Below, piece after piece: positions 33,934 to 43,066 of a stretch of 64,000 bases of DNA. The translations under genes and the position numbers were made by a program. How positions within the stretch are numbered: position 1 is the stretch's first letter; each line of letters starts with the position of its first letter. Origin of the DNA: Companilactobacillus versmoldensis DSM 14857 = KCTC 3814. Its GTDB lineage: Bacteria; Bacillota; Bacilli; Lactobacillales; Lactobacillaceae. Below the pieces are notes generated by a model. That model saw only the letters and a program-made list of their open reading frames with translations, was not told the origin of the DNA and did not search any database. The DNA is taken from contig NZ_AZFA01000012.1 of the NCBI RefSeq assembly GCF_001434295.1, forward strand, positions 1 through 64,000, given 5' to 3'.

Positions 33934-36600
33934 TTAAGCGGTAGCCTTTTTGTTCAATCCTAGTCGGATCAATTTGTCTAATTCAGCGACTAAGAAGACG
34001 ATGATTCCACCGATGATTGTCAGTAGCCATTCGAATGGTCCGATGGCGGAAGTATGGAAGACTGATTGCATAAATGGTACATAAGTTAGGATCAGTTGCA
34101 GGATCAGCATCAAGCCAATGAAGATGTAAGCTTTTTTGTTAACGAACATCTCTTTTGATAGCGCAAGGTTCTTGGTCCTGATGTTGAACATGTAGAAAAT
34201 TTTACCAACGATCAAGACGTTGATCATGGTGGTGCTTGTGACAGCGGAAGAAACACCACTGCGAGTGAACCACTCGTCGATGATCATCCCTAGGATCGCC
34301 ATTAGTACAGAGATATAAGCAACTTGGAAGACATCGTGAAGATTCATTAATTTACCACCAGTTTTTCGTGGCTTTCGTTGCATGATGTCTTTTTCAGCTG
34401 GTTCAAAGATCAAAGCAAATTGGATAGTGATGGCAGAGACCATGTTGATCCAAAGTAATTGGGTCGGATGAAGTGGGATATCATCTTGCATCAAAATAGC
34501 AAAGGCGATGATCAGACCTTCAGCGAAGGAGATCGGCAAGAGATATAGGATACTCTTCTTGATATTATCGAAGATCCTTCGACCTTCTTTGATAGCTTTC
34601 GAGATAGTCGCAAAGTTGTCGTCACTCAAGATCATATCGGCTGAATCCTTAGCCACGTCTGTACCCTTGATACCCATGGCGATACCAATGTCGGCCCGTT
34701 TAAGAGCAGGCGCATCATTGACACCATCACCGGTCATAGCGGTAACTTTATTGTTCTTTTGCAGAGCCTTGATGATCTCGATTTTATTTCCGGGAGTAGT
34801 TCTGGCGAAGACTTGGTTATTTTCGGCAGCGGTGACCTTTTCTGTTTCAGAAAGTTCATCCCACTTTGGCCCAGTGATGGCTGAGATCGACTCGGCGAGG
34901 CCTAATTTTTCACCGATAGCTTTTGCAGTTGCGGCACTATCACCAGTGATCATTTTTACATCGACACTGGCAGAACGGATTTCCTTAAGAGCTTGGATGA
35001 CTTCTTCACGAGGCGGGTCAATGATTGCTGCTAAGCCAAGGAAATTCATCCCTTCATTGATCAATTCATGGGTGGCATCAGTGGCATCGCTTGGAGCATC
35101 TCGATAACCAACTGCGATGACACGTTTTCCTTGTTGTGAGTAGTCTTCAACGACTTTAGTCCATTTAGGGATGTCAAAGTTAGGGTCGTTCTTTTTGAAA
35201 ATTGGCAACAGTTTATCAGGTGAACCCTTGATAAATAAAGTCTGTTGATTGTTTTCATCATTGACCAGTTGAGCAATGTAACGATATTCAGAGTCGAAAG
35301 GTAAAATATCGACTTCTTGATAATGGTCACTTTCACCATAGGGGAAAACTTTGTGGTACAAGGTGATAAAGGCACCGTCTGTCGGTTCACCATTGATCGT
35401 CCACTGGTCGTTTTCTTTTAAGAGGACAGTATCGTTAGCCTGATAACCGGCTTCTAAAAATAGTTTTAGATTTTGGTCAGGCTGAATTGATTGACCATTT
35501 TCAGTGATTTCACCTTCAGGCGTATAACCAGTTCCACTGACTTGATAGGTTTTATCCGCGAAAATCAGGTCGGTGACTGTCATTTCGTTTTTCGTCAAGG
35601 TACCAGTCTTATCAGTGGCAATAACGTCGACAGATCCCAGTGTCTCAACGGATGGTAATGTTTTGATGATGGTATTCTGATTTTTGGCCATATCACTGAC
35701 ACCTTTTGCCAAAATAACCGATGTCGTAGCTGGTAATCCTTCAGGGATAGTACCTACGACCACTGAAATGACGGCCATAGCAAGGACTGGCAAGGAGTAG
35801 ATGTCGAACATGAATCCGATGGCGAAGATGACCACGGCAGCGATCAAGATAAAATATGACACGCTAGTTCCCAAGTGGTCGATGACTTGCATCAACGGTG
35901 TTTTGCGTTGCTTGACGGTGTTGACTTCAGTCGAGATCTTACCGATCTCGGTTTCTTCAGCAGTGGCAACGACTAAGCCGATCCCACTACCACTCGTAAC
36001 GGCAGTCGAAGCAAAGGCCATGTTAGTTTGATCAGCTAAAGCAACTTTTTGGCCAGAAATAGCTTGTTCAGATTTTTCGACAGAATCGGCTTCACCTGTT
36101 AAAGCTGATTCCTGGATACTTAAATTATCGGCGTCAACGATCCTTAAGTCAGCTGGGACATTATCACCAGCCTCTAAGAAAATGGAGTCGCCGGTAACGA
36201 TTTGTTCAGCAGGGACTTCGGTCCGTTGGCCGTCGCGGTAGACGGTGGCGTCGGTCGAAAGCATCGCTTTGATTTTTTCAACTGCGTCTGAGGCACTGGT
36301 TTCTTGAAAGTATCCGATCAAGGTGTTGATAACGACTACTAAACCGATGATCACGGCGTCAGAATACTCTCCCATAACGAGAGTCAAAATAACGGCAGCA
36401 ATCAAAACATAGATGACCATATTATTGAATTGGCGTAAAAAGATCTTCCATTTGGGAGTTTGTTTGACGGCAATTTTGTTCGGGCCGTTCTCTTCGAGGC
36501 GCTTTTTTGCCTCTTGGGAACTTAGTCCTTCTTCAAAATCTTCAGTCTGGTATTCTTCTTTGATATCTTCTAATTTTGTTTGGTAGTTTATGGGTTTCAT
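33934..36600 (-). CDS. P2A-type cation-translocating ATPase (Ca2+-type)
   Basis: An 888-aa ion pump. It has the N-terminal cation-ATPase domain, TGEAD of the actuator (about residue 170), PEGLPA in the fourth membrane helix (about 290), phosphorylation site DKTGTLTKN (about 333), TGD and GDGVNDAP in the P domain (about 640) and C-terminal membrane helices. PEGLP and the overall order place it with SERCA/YloB-like Ca2+ or Mn2+ pumps. The second ATG (36600) is better spaced from AAAGGAT than the first (36606). A long leader with a terminator precedes it. Confidence 0.92.
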   Translation of the reverse strand: MKPINYQTKLEDIKEEYQTEDFEEGLSSQEAKKRLEENGPNKIAVKQTPKWKIFLRQFNNMVIYVLIAAVILTLVMGEYSDAVIIGLVVVINTLIGYFQETSASDAVEKIKAMLSTDATVYRDGQRTEVPAEQIVTGDSIFLEAGDNVPADLRIVDADNLSIQESALTGEADSVEKSEQAISGQKVALADQTNMAFASTAVTSGSGIGLVVATAEETEIGKISTEVNTVKQRKTPLMQVIDHLGTSVSYFILIAAVVIFAIGFMFDIYSLPVLAMAVISVVVGTIPEGLPATTSVILAKGVSDMAKNQNTIIKTLPSVETLGSVDVIATDKTGTLTKNEMTVTDLIFADKTYQVSGTGYTPEGEITENGQSIQPDQNLKLFLEAGYQANDTVLLKENDQWTINGEPTDGAFITLYHKVFPYGESDHYQEVDILPFDSEYRYIAQLVNDENNQQTLFIKGSPDKLLPIFKKNDPNFDIPKWTKVVEDYSQQGKRVIAVGYRDAPSDATDATHELINEGMNFLGLAAIIDPPREEVIQALKEIRSASVDVKMITGDSAATAKAIGEKLGLAESISAITGPKWDELSETEKVTAAENNQVFARTTPGNKIEIIKALQKNNKVTAMTGDGVNDAPALKRADIGIAMGIKGTDVAKDSADMILSDDNFATISKAIKEGRRIFDNIKKSILYLLPISFAEGLIIAFAILMQDDIPLHPTQLLWINMVSAITIQFALIFEPAEKDIMQRKPRKTGGKLMNLHDVFQVAYISVLMAILGMIIDEWFTRSGVSSAVTSTTMINVLIVGKIFYMFNIRTKNLALSKEMFVNKKAYIFIGLMLILQLILTYVPFMQSVFHTSAIGPFEWLLTIIGGIIVFLVAELDKLIRLGLNKKATA

Positions 36601-36606
36601 TTTCAT

Positions 36607-36840
36607 ATCCTTTTTTGAAATTTTCGAAAAAAAAAGAGAACTTTGGACGGTCGGTTAGATGGAATTTGCGGAATTTATCTTGAATGGTAAATTTCAGACC
36701 AAGAAATCGGATTTAGCATTCAATAAAATGCCAACCAAAGTTCTCCTTAACAGGATTTATCTTTAATATGAAAAATGATTGATTCGTCTTCAGCGGCGAA
36801 TTCTCCTTATGCGGTAAATTTAGTAATATAATTTTATCAG
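36607..36840 (-). promoter_or_regulatory. Leader with regulated terminator upstream of the ATPase
   Basis: On the minus strand an 11-bp stem (36735-36745 with 36636-36646) encloses about 88 nt and is followed by nine T, ending roughly 25 nt before the ATPase start. Smaller hairpins lie inside (GCATT/AATGC) and upstream (ATTCG/CGAAT). The arrangement is that of a transcription attenuator or riboswitch. I could not match it to the yybP-ykoY or M-box consensus, both of which control cation-transport genes. Confidence 0.55.
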
Positions 36841-36864
36841 GATATTTATGTAACGTCAATCAAT

Positions 36865-38244
36865 TTAACGTCGTGAGAATTTTACGACTGTTTCCACATG
36901 TGGTGTTTGTGGGAACATATCGACTGGTTGTAAATAGTCGACCCGATATTTTTTCGTTAATAAAGTTAGGTCCTTAGCTAAGGTCGAAGGGTTACATGAA
37001 ATATAAACCAACTTCTGAGGACGATTTTGCAAGATAGTTTTGATCAATTTTTCATCCAGGCCAACTCGTGGTGGATCGACGATCAAAGCTGTGGGGTGAA
37101 TATCTTGTTCCAGAAGCTGTGGATAGATCTGGTCGACTGAACTGACAAAGTATTCTGCATTGGTGACATTATTTAGCTCAGCATTCTTTTTGGCATCTGC
37201 AATCGCTTCAGGGATGATCTCGATACCATAGATTCTTTTAACTTTTTCAGCTAGAGTGATACCAATTGTCCCGACACCACAATAAGCGTCAAGTAGGATG
37301 TCATCAGCTTCAGGGTTCAAAGCTTTCACAGCTAGGTCGTATAACTTATCAGTCTGTAGTGAATTCAATTGCAAGAATGCGCGTGGAGATAAGTTGAAGA
37401 CATAACCATTGATGTCCTCTTGAAGATATTCGTCACCCCACAATAATTTAGTCTCATCACCCCAAACAGCACCTTGATCTTCCAAGTTGATGTTTTGTGA
37501 GATCGAGTTGACTTCTGGGATCTCCTTTTGGATAGCTTCAATGACTTGATGCTCTTTCAAAAACTTTTTCGAGCGAGTAATGAAAGTTACTTGGAGCTTG
37601 TTGAATTCGACTGATTGACGAATCACGATCATGCTGATGATTCCAGATTTTTCTTGTGGATTATAAACAGGCAAGTTTAAATCTTTGATGATCTGAACGA
37701 TCTTACGCATGGCTTCCATCGTTAGATCCATTTGTGTCGGCATTTCAGTCAGATCGACTAATTTTTGAGTCCTGTTTTGATAAAGACCACATTTGATCTC
37801 TCCATCGATCTCTTGGATCGGGAATTGGGCTTTGTTACGATATTTGACCTGTTGAGGTGAAGCAATCGTTGGTCGGATGATGTAGTGTTCATAAGCATAA
37901 GGACGATATTTTTCCAATGATTCTCTTAAAATATCAGCTTTAAATTTCAATTGATCCTCATATTTGATATGAGCAAACTCAAGTCCGCCCACTTCACTTG
38001 CTAAGTCACTGACATCTTCGTTACGATAAGGACTGCGGGTCCTGATCTTGTGGATCTTACCGTTCAAGAAACGGGGATGGATATCGGTGATTTCACAGAC
38101 GATCACATCTTCTGGGACTGCTTTAGGTACGAAGACGATGACATGCTTGAAAAAGCCGATGCCTTCGCCATTGATACCGATTCGTTTGATTGTCAGGGGA
38201 AAACGATCTCCCACATGTAATTCTTGATTTATCTTATTATCCAT
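36865..38244 (-). CDS. rlmD: 23S rRNA (uracil-5-)-methyltransferase, RlmD/RlmCD type
   Basis: A 459-aa RNA methyltransferase. Residues 8-65 form a TRAM domain. The SAM-binding motif DAYCGVGTIGITLAE lies near 318. The DPPR motif lies near 390, and the catalytic Cys sits in YISCNPSTLAKDL near 412. No complete four-cysteine iron-sulfur set is visible in the N-terminal part, as in many Gram-positive RlmCD proteins that methylate both U747 and U1939. It is divergent from recX. Confidence 0.92.
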   Translation of the reverse strand: MDNKINQELHVGDRFPLTIKRIGINGEGIGFFKHVIVFVPKAVPEDVIVCEITDIHPRFLNGKIHKIRTRSPYRNEDVSDLASEVGGLEFAHIKYEDQLKFKADILRESLEKYRPYAYEHYIIRPTIASPQQVKYRNKAQFPIQEIDGEIKCGLYQNRTQKLVDLTEMPTQMDLTMEAMRKIVQIIKDLNLPVYNPQEKSGIISMIVIRQSVEFNKLQVTFITRSKKFLKEHQVIEAIQKEIPEVNSISQNINLEDQGAVWGDETKLLWGDEYLQEDINGYVFNLSPRAFLQLNSLQTDKLYDLAVKALNPEADDILLDAYCGVGTIGITLAEKVKRIYGIEIIPEAIADAKKNAELNNVTNAEYFVSSVDQIYPQLLEQDIHPTALIVDPPRVGLDEKLIKTILQNRPQKLVYISCNPSTLAKDLTLLTKKYRVDYLQPVDMFPQTPHVETVVKFSRR

Positions 38245-38308
38245 ATTTTTTCCTTTGATTTTAGCGTTAAACTACACGTAAGTATAACATGTCAGTGAGG
38301 TAGGGCAA

Positions 38309-39082
38309 TTGACAAAAGTCACAAAGATCCAAGCACAAAAACGCAAGGGACGTTACAACGTATATTTAGATGGTAGCTATGTATTTCCGGTTGGCGAATC
38401 CACTTTGATTGAATTCAGATTGATGAAGGGCCAAGAACTGACTGATGCCCAAGTTGAGTTGATCAAAAATAAAGAAAACACTAATAAAGCTTATGGCGAT
38501 GCCGTCAACTATCTGAGTTATGAGTTAAGAACCGAAAAAGAAATGAAAGATTATCTCTATAAAAAAGAATACACCACACCAACGATCATGGATGTGATGG
38601 ATCGGCTGAAGCAATTGAATTATCTAGATGATGAAGCCTATGCACAAAGTTTTATCAATACCCAATTGCGCATGTCGGCTAACGGTCCCAAAACGATTGA
38701 GCAAAAAATGTTCAAAAAGGGTGTTCCACAGGCGATCATCGCTGATAAGATCAGTCAAATCGACCAAGATGTTTTGTTAGAGAATGCGACCGAATTTGCG
38801 CAAAAACAGGCTCGCAAAACTAGCCATGCGTCTTTTCGGCAACAAATGACCAAACTTCGTCAGTCTTTATATGCTAAAGGCTTCACCGGTGATGTTGTCG
38901 ATCAGGCAATTGCCAGTTTAGATTTAGAAAAAGATGAAGATACTGAATTAGAAAATTTACGAAAAATGATTGATAAAGTTTCACATCGATACGATAATAC
39001 TTCGAAATTAATTAATTATTTAATGGGTAAGGGATTTTCATATACTGCGATAAAACACGCTTTAGAAGACGATGACGAGTGA
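38309..39082 (+). CDS. recX: Regulatory protein RecX
   Basis: A 257-aa RecA modulator with three-helix repeats. Typical segments are LRTEKEMKDYL (about residue 72), LNYLDDEAYAQSFI (about 98) and KGVPQAII (about 135). The N-terminal 60 residues form the extra beta domain found in lactobacilli. It starts with TTG at 38309 behind GTGAGGTAGGG. It is divergent from rlmD across a 64-bp gap that must hold both promoters. Confidence 0.9.
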   Translation: MTKVTKIQAQKRKGRYNVYLDGSYVFPVGESTLIEFRLMKGQELTDAQVELIKNKENTNKAYGDAVNYLSYELRTEKEMKDYLYKKEYTTPTIMDVMDRLKQLNYLDDEAYAQSFINTQLRMSANGPKTIEQKMFKKGVPQAIIADKISQIDQDVLLENATEFAQKQARKTSHASFRQQMTKLRQSLYAKGFTGDVVDQAIASLDLEKDEDTELENLRKMIDKVSHRYDNTSKLINYLMGKGFSYTAIKHALEDDDE

Positions 39083-39151
39083 TCTTTTGCTTTTAATCGT
39101 ATCAAGGCTCTGTTATACTTTTTTTGAATAAAATTGAAAGCTGGTAAGGTT

Positions 39152-39685
39152 ATGCAAGTACCCAAAGAGGGCGATTACGTAGCGATCCAGAGTTATAAGC
39201 ACGATGGAAATATTCATCGAACTTGGAGAGAGACGATGGTGTTAAAAACGAGTGAAAATGAGATCATCGGATGTAACGAAAATACTTTAGTTACTGAATC
39301 TGATGGTCGTCGTTGGGTCACTCGAGAACCAGCAATAGTTTATTTCCATAAGCATTATTGGTTCAATATTATTGCGATGATCCGTGATACTGGAGTTTCA
39401 TACTATTGTAATTTAGCAACTCCGTTTGCGTTAGATAAAGAAGCTATTAAATACATTGACTATGACCTTGATGTCAAAGTTTTCCCCGATGGAGAAAAAC
39501 GTTTATTAGATGTTGACGAATATGCTTTGCACAGTCGGTTGTGGGATTATCCACCTGAAATCGACAAGATCTTGCACTATAATGTCGATATCTTGATCGA
39601 TTGGATCGATAAAGGCAAAGGTCCTTTTTCGCAAGCTTATGTTGATTTGTGGATGAAACGTTACCAAGAATTGACTCATCATTAA
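39152..39685 (+). CDS. Nucleoside tri-/diphosphatase (DUF402, Ntdp family)
   Basis: A 177-aa member of the DUF402/Ntdp family, which hydrolyses nucleoside tri- and diphosphates. Diagnostic runs are [16 protein letters not shown] at the N-terminus, [22 protein letters not shown] (by position: about residues 49-70) and [10 protein letters not shown] (about 90) with the following [12 protein letters not shown] use the ATG at 39152 by family length, although its AAGG is only 2 nt away; a TTG at 39134 is the alternative. It is followed by a good terminator. Confidence 0.88.
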   Translation: MQVPKEGDYVAIQSYKHDGNIHRTWRETMVLKTSENEIIGCNENTLVTESDGRRWVTREPAIVYFHKHYWFNIIAMIRDTGVSYYCNLATPFALDKEAIKYIDYDLDVKVFPDGEKRLLDVDEYALHSRLWDYPPEIDKILHYNVDILIDWIDKGKGPFSQAYVDLWMKRYQELTHH

Positions 39686-39698
39686 AATTAATGAATCT

Positions 39699-39733
39699 AC
39701 CGCTAGCTCATCTTTTGGGCTGGCGGTTTTTTG
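39699..39733 (+). terminator. Intrinsic terminator
   Basis: An 11-12 bp stem with G-T pairs (39699-39710 with 39717-39727) and TTTTTT. Confidence 0.85.
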
Positions 39734-39766
39734 GTATGATTGAATCGTTAAGGGAGGAATTTGCTG

Positions 39767-40657
39767 ATGGAATTACGTGTTTTAAATTATTTTTTAATGA
39801 TTGCCAGAGAGGAAAATATCACCCGAGCAGCTAAATTATTGCATATTAGCCAACCCACATTATCTCGTCAAATTGCAGGCCTTGAACAAGAGCTAGGTGT
39901 TAAATTGTTTACCCGTCAAAGCCATCAAATAACGTTGACTGAAGAAGGTTTATTGTTGAGAAGACGTGCTGAAGAGATTCAACAATTGACTGATAAAACC
40001 ATCAGTGAATTGTCATCAGATAAGTCAGAACTTTCTGGGGAGATTGCTATTGGTAGTGGAGAATTGCTGGCTATGAATGAATTAGCTGCGATCATGACTA
40101 AATTCCATCAGCAATATCCATTAGTTACTTTTACGATCCGTAGTGATAATTCGAATAATATTAAATTAAAGATTGAGCAGGGGATACTCGATTTAGGGAT
40201 GTTGATTGAACCAATAAATACCGAAAAATATGATTTCATAGAAATGAGCGATCAAGAATCTTGGGGGATATTAGTTCGAGATGATTCTCCATTAGCAAAA
40301 TCATCAAAGGTATCACCAGAAAATCTTCAGGGACAGTCGTTAATCATGTCTGACAGCAGTTCGATGAACAATGAAATAACACATTGGCTAGGAAACAAAG
40401 CCAAAGATGTTCATATCGTTTCTCGCTATAATTTGTTATATAATTCAACATCTTTAGTAACTCAAGGACTAGGAATCTTGTTATGTTTGAAATTGGAATC
40501 GCATTTTGATGGTTTGACTTTCGTACCATTAAACCCTGACTTGAAATATCATTCAGTTTTAGCGTGGAAGGCAGATCAAATCAGTTCACGGACAGTGGTA
40601 GCCTTTATTGAGTTTGCTAAGAAATACTTGAGAGGTATTTCTCATGATGAAAAATAA
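39767..40657 (+). CDS. LysR family transcriptional regulator
   Basis: A 296-aa regulator. The N-terminal winged helix (residues 1-60) has ENITRAAKLLHISQPTLSRQIAGLE (about 16-40). The C-terminal periplasmic-binding-like effector domain spans about 90-290. AGGGAGG lies 9 nt before the ATG at 39767. It sits upstream, same strand, of a small gene, two aldo/keto reductases and a carboxymuconolactone-decarboxylase-like gene, and plausibly controls them, though LysR genes are more often divergent from their targets. Confidence 0.92.
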   Translation: MELRVLNYFLMIAREENITRAAKLLHISQPTLSRQIAGLEQELGVKLFTRQSHQITLTEEGLLLRRRAEEIQQLTDKTISELSSDKSELSGEIAIGSGELLAMNELAAIMTKFHQQYPLVTFTIRSDNSNNIKLKIEQGILDLGMLIEPINTEKYDFIEMSDQESWGILVRDDSPLAKSSKVSPENLQGQSLIMSDSSSMNNEITHWLGNKAKDVHIVSRYNLLYNSTSLVTQGLGILLCLKLESHFDGLTFVPLNPDLKYHSVLAWKADQISSRTVVAFIEFAKKYLRGISHDEK

Positions 40658-40734
40658 GCATTATACATTTCAAAAATTGTGATACATACTGTAGATGTTC
40701 CAAAAGGAATGTCTATTTTTTTTAAGAAGAGTTT

Positions 40735-41037
40735 ATGATGAATGAAATAGAAATAAGTCAAAAGTTTCATCTTCCCTTGGACTTACTGCAGGGATTGTCT
40801 GGTGAGGAGATGTCAAAAATAGCCAAAATTATCTTTGTGTTGAAGCAGGCGGGATTTTCTAAATTAGAAATGGAAAGATTTCTACTCATACTAGTTAAAG
40901 AACCTGATGCTACTAATAAACAAGTGGAATTATTGACGGCAAAACGCCAACAGATTTTACGGAAGATCCACTGTCGGGAACAACAGATCGATAAAATTGA
41001 CTATTTACGTTACAAGATTAGTCAAAAAAGGAGTTAA
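40735..41037 (+). CDS. Small helical protein of unknown function
   Basis: A 100-aa protein predicted to be mostly helical. The first part (about residues 17-50, GLSGEEMSKIAKIIFVLKQAGFS) resembles the regulatory helices of MerR-like proteins. The C-terminal part (RQQILRKIHCREQQIDKIDYLRYKI) looks like the MerR dimerisation coiled coil, but no DNA-binding domain is present. It might be a truncated or solitary effector module. It starts 5 nt before an aldo/keto reductase ribosome binding site region and is probably co-transcribed with it. Confidence 0.55.
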   Translation: MMNEIEISQKFHLPLDLLQGLSGEEMSKIAKIIFVLKQAGFSKLEMERFLLILVKEPDATNKQVELLTAKRQQILRKIHCREQQIDKIDYLRYKISQKRS

Positions 41038-41041
41038 CAGT

Positions 41042-42001
41042 ATGACTGAAATGCAAAATGATTTAAAAATGCCTAAAATTGCTCTAGGAACATGGGCTTG
41101 GGGTGAAGCTGACGGTGCTGGCCAAGTTTTTGGCAACAGTTTTAACGTTGATGATCTCAAGCCGGTATTTGAAAAAGCAACTGAACTAGGCTTGAACCTT
41201 TGGGATACGGCTGCGGCATATACGAATGGTCAATCTGAAAAGATTTTAGGACAATTTGTTAAAGATTCTGACCGTAGCAAATTATTGTTATCGACAAAAT
41301 TTACCCCACAAATGGCAGATGATACAGATAAAGCCATCGAAAATATGTTCAATGGCAGTATCAAAAGATTGCAGACTGATTATGTAGATAGTTATTGGAT
41401 TCATAACTCGGCTGATGTTGAAAAGTGGACGAAGGAGATCATCTCCCTGACCAAGACTGACAAAGTTAAATATATTGGTGTTTCTAACCATAATTTAGCT
41501 CAGATAAAACGTGCCAACGAGATCCTTCATTCAGCAGGACTGAAAATTTCCGCCGTTCAAAATCACTTTAGCCTTTTGGATCGAACATCTGAAACTTCAG
41601 GGATACTCGAATATTGCCGTGATAATGACATCACTTTCTTCTCCTATATGGTCCTTGAACAAGGTGCTTTGTCAGGTAAATATGACGCAAGTCATCCATT
41701 CCCAGAAGGTAGCGAGCGGGCCAAAGTTTATAACGGCAAACTTGCTCAATTAGGCTCTTTGATCGATGGGATGAAGGTCATCGCCACAGAACATAAAGTT
41801 GATGTTGCCCAAATTGCTACGGCTTGGGCAGTGGCTAAGGGAACAGTTCCGATTATTGGTGCAACTAAGGTCAAACATATTGAGGATGCAGCAAAAGCTG
41901 CTGAAGTAAAATTGAATATCACCGAAGTCAATCAATTAGATAAATTGGGTGATGAAACAGCAGTTGAAACTACACGTGAATGGGAACAATCACTGAAATA
42001 A
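41042..42001 (+). CDS. Aldo/keto reductase
   Basis: A 319-aa NADPH-dependent reductase with a TIM-barrel fold. The catalytic tetrad is visible: Asp in LWDTAAAY (about residue 57), Tyr in the same motif (about 62), Lys in LLSTKF (about 87) and His in SYWIHNS (about 123). Cofactor residues lie in PIIGATKVKH near 275. The ATG at 41042 follows AAAAAGGAG. The next gene is a second, interrupted member of the same superfamily. Confidence 0.9.
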   Translation: MTEMQNDLKMPKIALGTWAWGEADGAGQVFGNSFNVDDLKPVFEKATELGLNLWDTAAAYTNGQSEKILGQFVKDSDRSKLLLSTKFTPQMADDTDKAIENMFNGSIKRLQTDYVDSYWIHNSADVEKWTKEIISLTKTDKVKYIGVSNHNLAQIKRANEILHSAGLKISAVQNHFSLLDRTSETSGILEYCRDNDITFFSYMVLEQGALSGKYDASHPFPEGSERAKVYNGKLAQLGSLIDGMKVIATEHKVDVAQIATAWAVAKGTVPIIGATKVKHIEDAAKAAEVKLNITEVNQLDKLGDETAVETTREWEQSLK

Positions 42002-42026
42002 CTTTATTTGAAAGGATGTTTTTGAA

Positions 42027-43025
42027 ATGGAATATCAAAATTTTGGCAATACAGGTTTACAAGTTTCACGACTTTGTATAGGGACGATGGGCTTTGGTTG
42101 ACCAGAGACCGGTATGTTTCCTTGGGCAGTCGATTACGATAAAAGTGAAGCAGTCGTTAAAAAGGCCCTAGATTTAGGAATCAATTTTTTTGATACAGCT
42201 AATTTTTATTCATACGGTGATAGCGAAGAATTTTTGGGTAAAGCTTTGAAAAAGTATGTCAATCGTGATGAAGCAGTCGTTGCTACAAAAGTTTTCTTTG
42301 ATAAATCAGAAAAGCCGAATCAAGCTGGTTTATCAAGGAAAGCGATTTTGAGTCAAATTGATAAAAGTTTACAGCGTCTGCAAATGGATTATGTTGATCT
42401 TTACATTATTCATCGTTGGGATTACAACACACCAATTGAAGAAACTATGGAAGCTTTACACGATGTAGTTAAATCTGGTAAAGCTAGATATATAGGTGCC
42501 TCAGCCATGTATTCTTGGCAATTCGAACAAGCTCAAGCAATCGCTAAAGAGCACAATTGGACTGAATTTGTCTCGATGCAGAATCATTTGAATTTGTTGT
42601 ATCGTGAAGAAGAACGAGAAATGATGCCGCTATGTGAAAATCAAAATATTGCAGTAACACCTTATAGTCCTTTGGCTTCAGGCCATTTGACTCGTCCAAC
42701 CTGGGATGCTAAAACGAAACGTTCTGAAACGGACAAAGTGGCAAGAAGTAAATATGATGCTGACGAATCCAACGATATGGAAATCGTCAAAAGAGTTGAT
42801 GAAGTTGCTAAAAAGTATGATGCAACCATGGCACAAGTGGCCTTAGCTTGGTTATTGCAAAAGAAACAAGTCGTTGCACCGATTATTGGCGCAACTAAGC
42901 CTGATCATCTTCAAAGTTCAGTCGATGCCTTGAAACTTAATTTAACTACTGAAGACGTCAATTATTTGGAAGAACCTTACCAACCTCATGCCGTTGTCGG
43001 TGCTCTCTCAAAAAATGAGATGTAA
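42027..43025 (+). pseudogene. YajO-like aldo/keto reductase, in-frame TGA at codon 25
   Basis: 332 codons homologous to YajO-type aldo/keto reductases. The N-terminus MEYQNFGNTGLQVSRLCIGTMGFG is followed by TGA (42099-42101) and, in the same frame, PETGMFPWAVDYDKSEA and an uninterrupted remainder. The family conserves a residue at this position (Glu in E. coli YajO), so this is a nonsense mutation, not the natural start. GAAAGGATG precedes the original ATG. The catalytic residues (FFDTANFYSYG, VVATKVF, IIHRWDY) persist downstream. A restart at 42114 would lack the first beta strand. Confidence 0.85.
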
Positions 43026-43066
43026 GAAGATAATTTGCTAATTTGATGTGGAAAGCAGGTAAGCAA

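Noticed and set aside
34508-35107. 199-codon plus-strand frame opposite the P2A ATPase gene
   Set aside because: Antisense shadow of a strongly conserved coding sequence; no ribosome binding site or family resemblance.
36607-36840. Calling the ATPase leader a yybP-ykoY riboswitch
   Set aside because: An AAGGAGAA stretch vaguely recalls the family loop, but the conserved second loop and order could not be matched by eye.
28996-42101. Reading the in-frame TGA codons as Trp or selenocysteine
   Set aside because: TAG and TAA interruptions occur too, other genes end in TGA normally, and no SECIS-like context is evident. Independent nonsense mutations are simpler.
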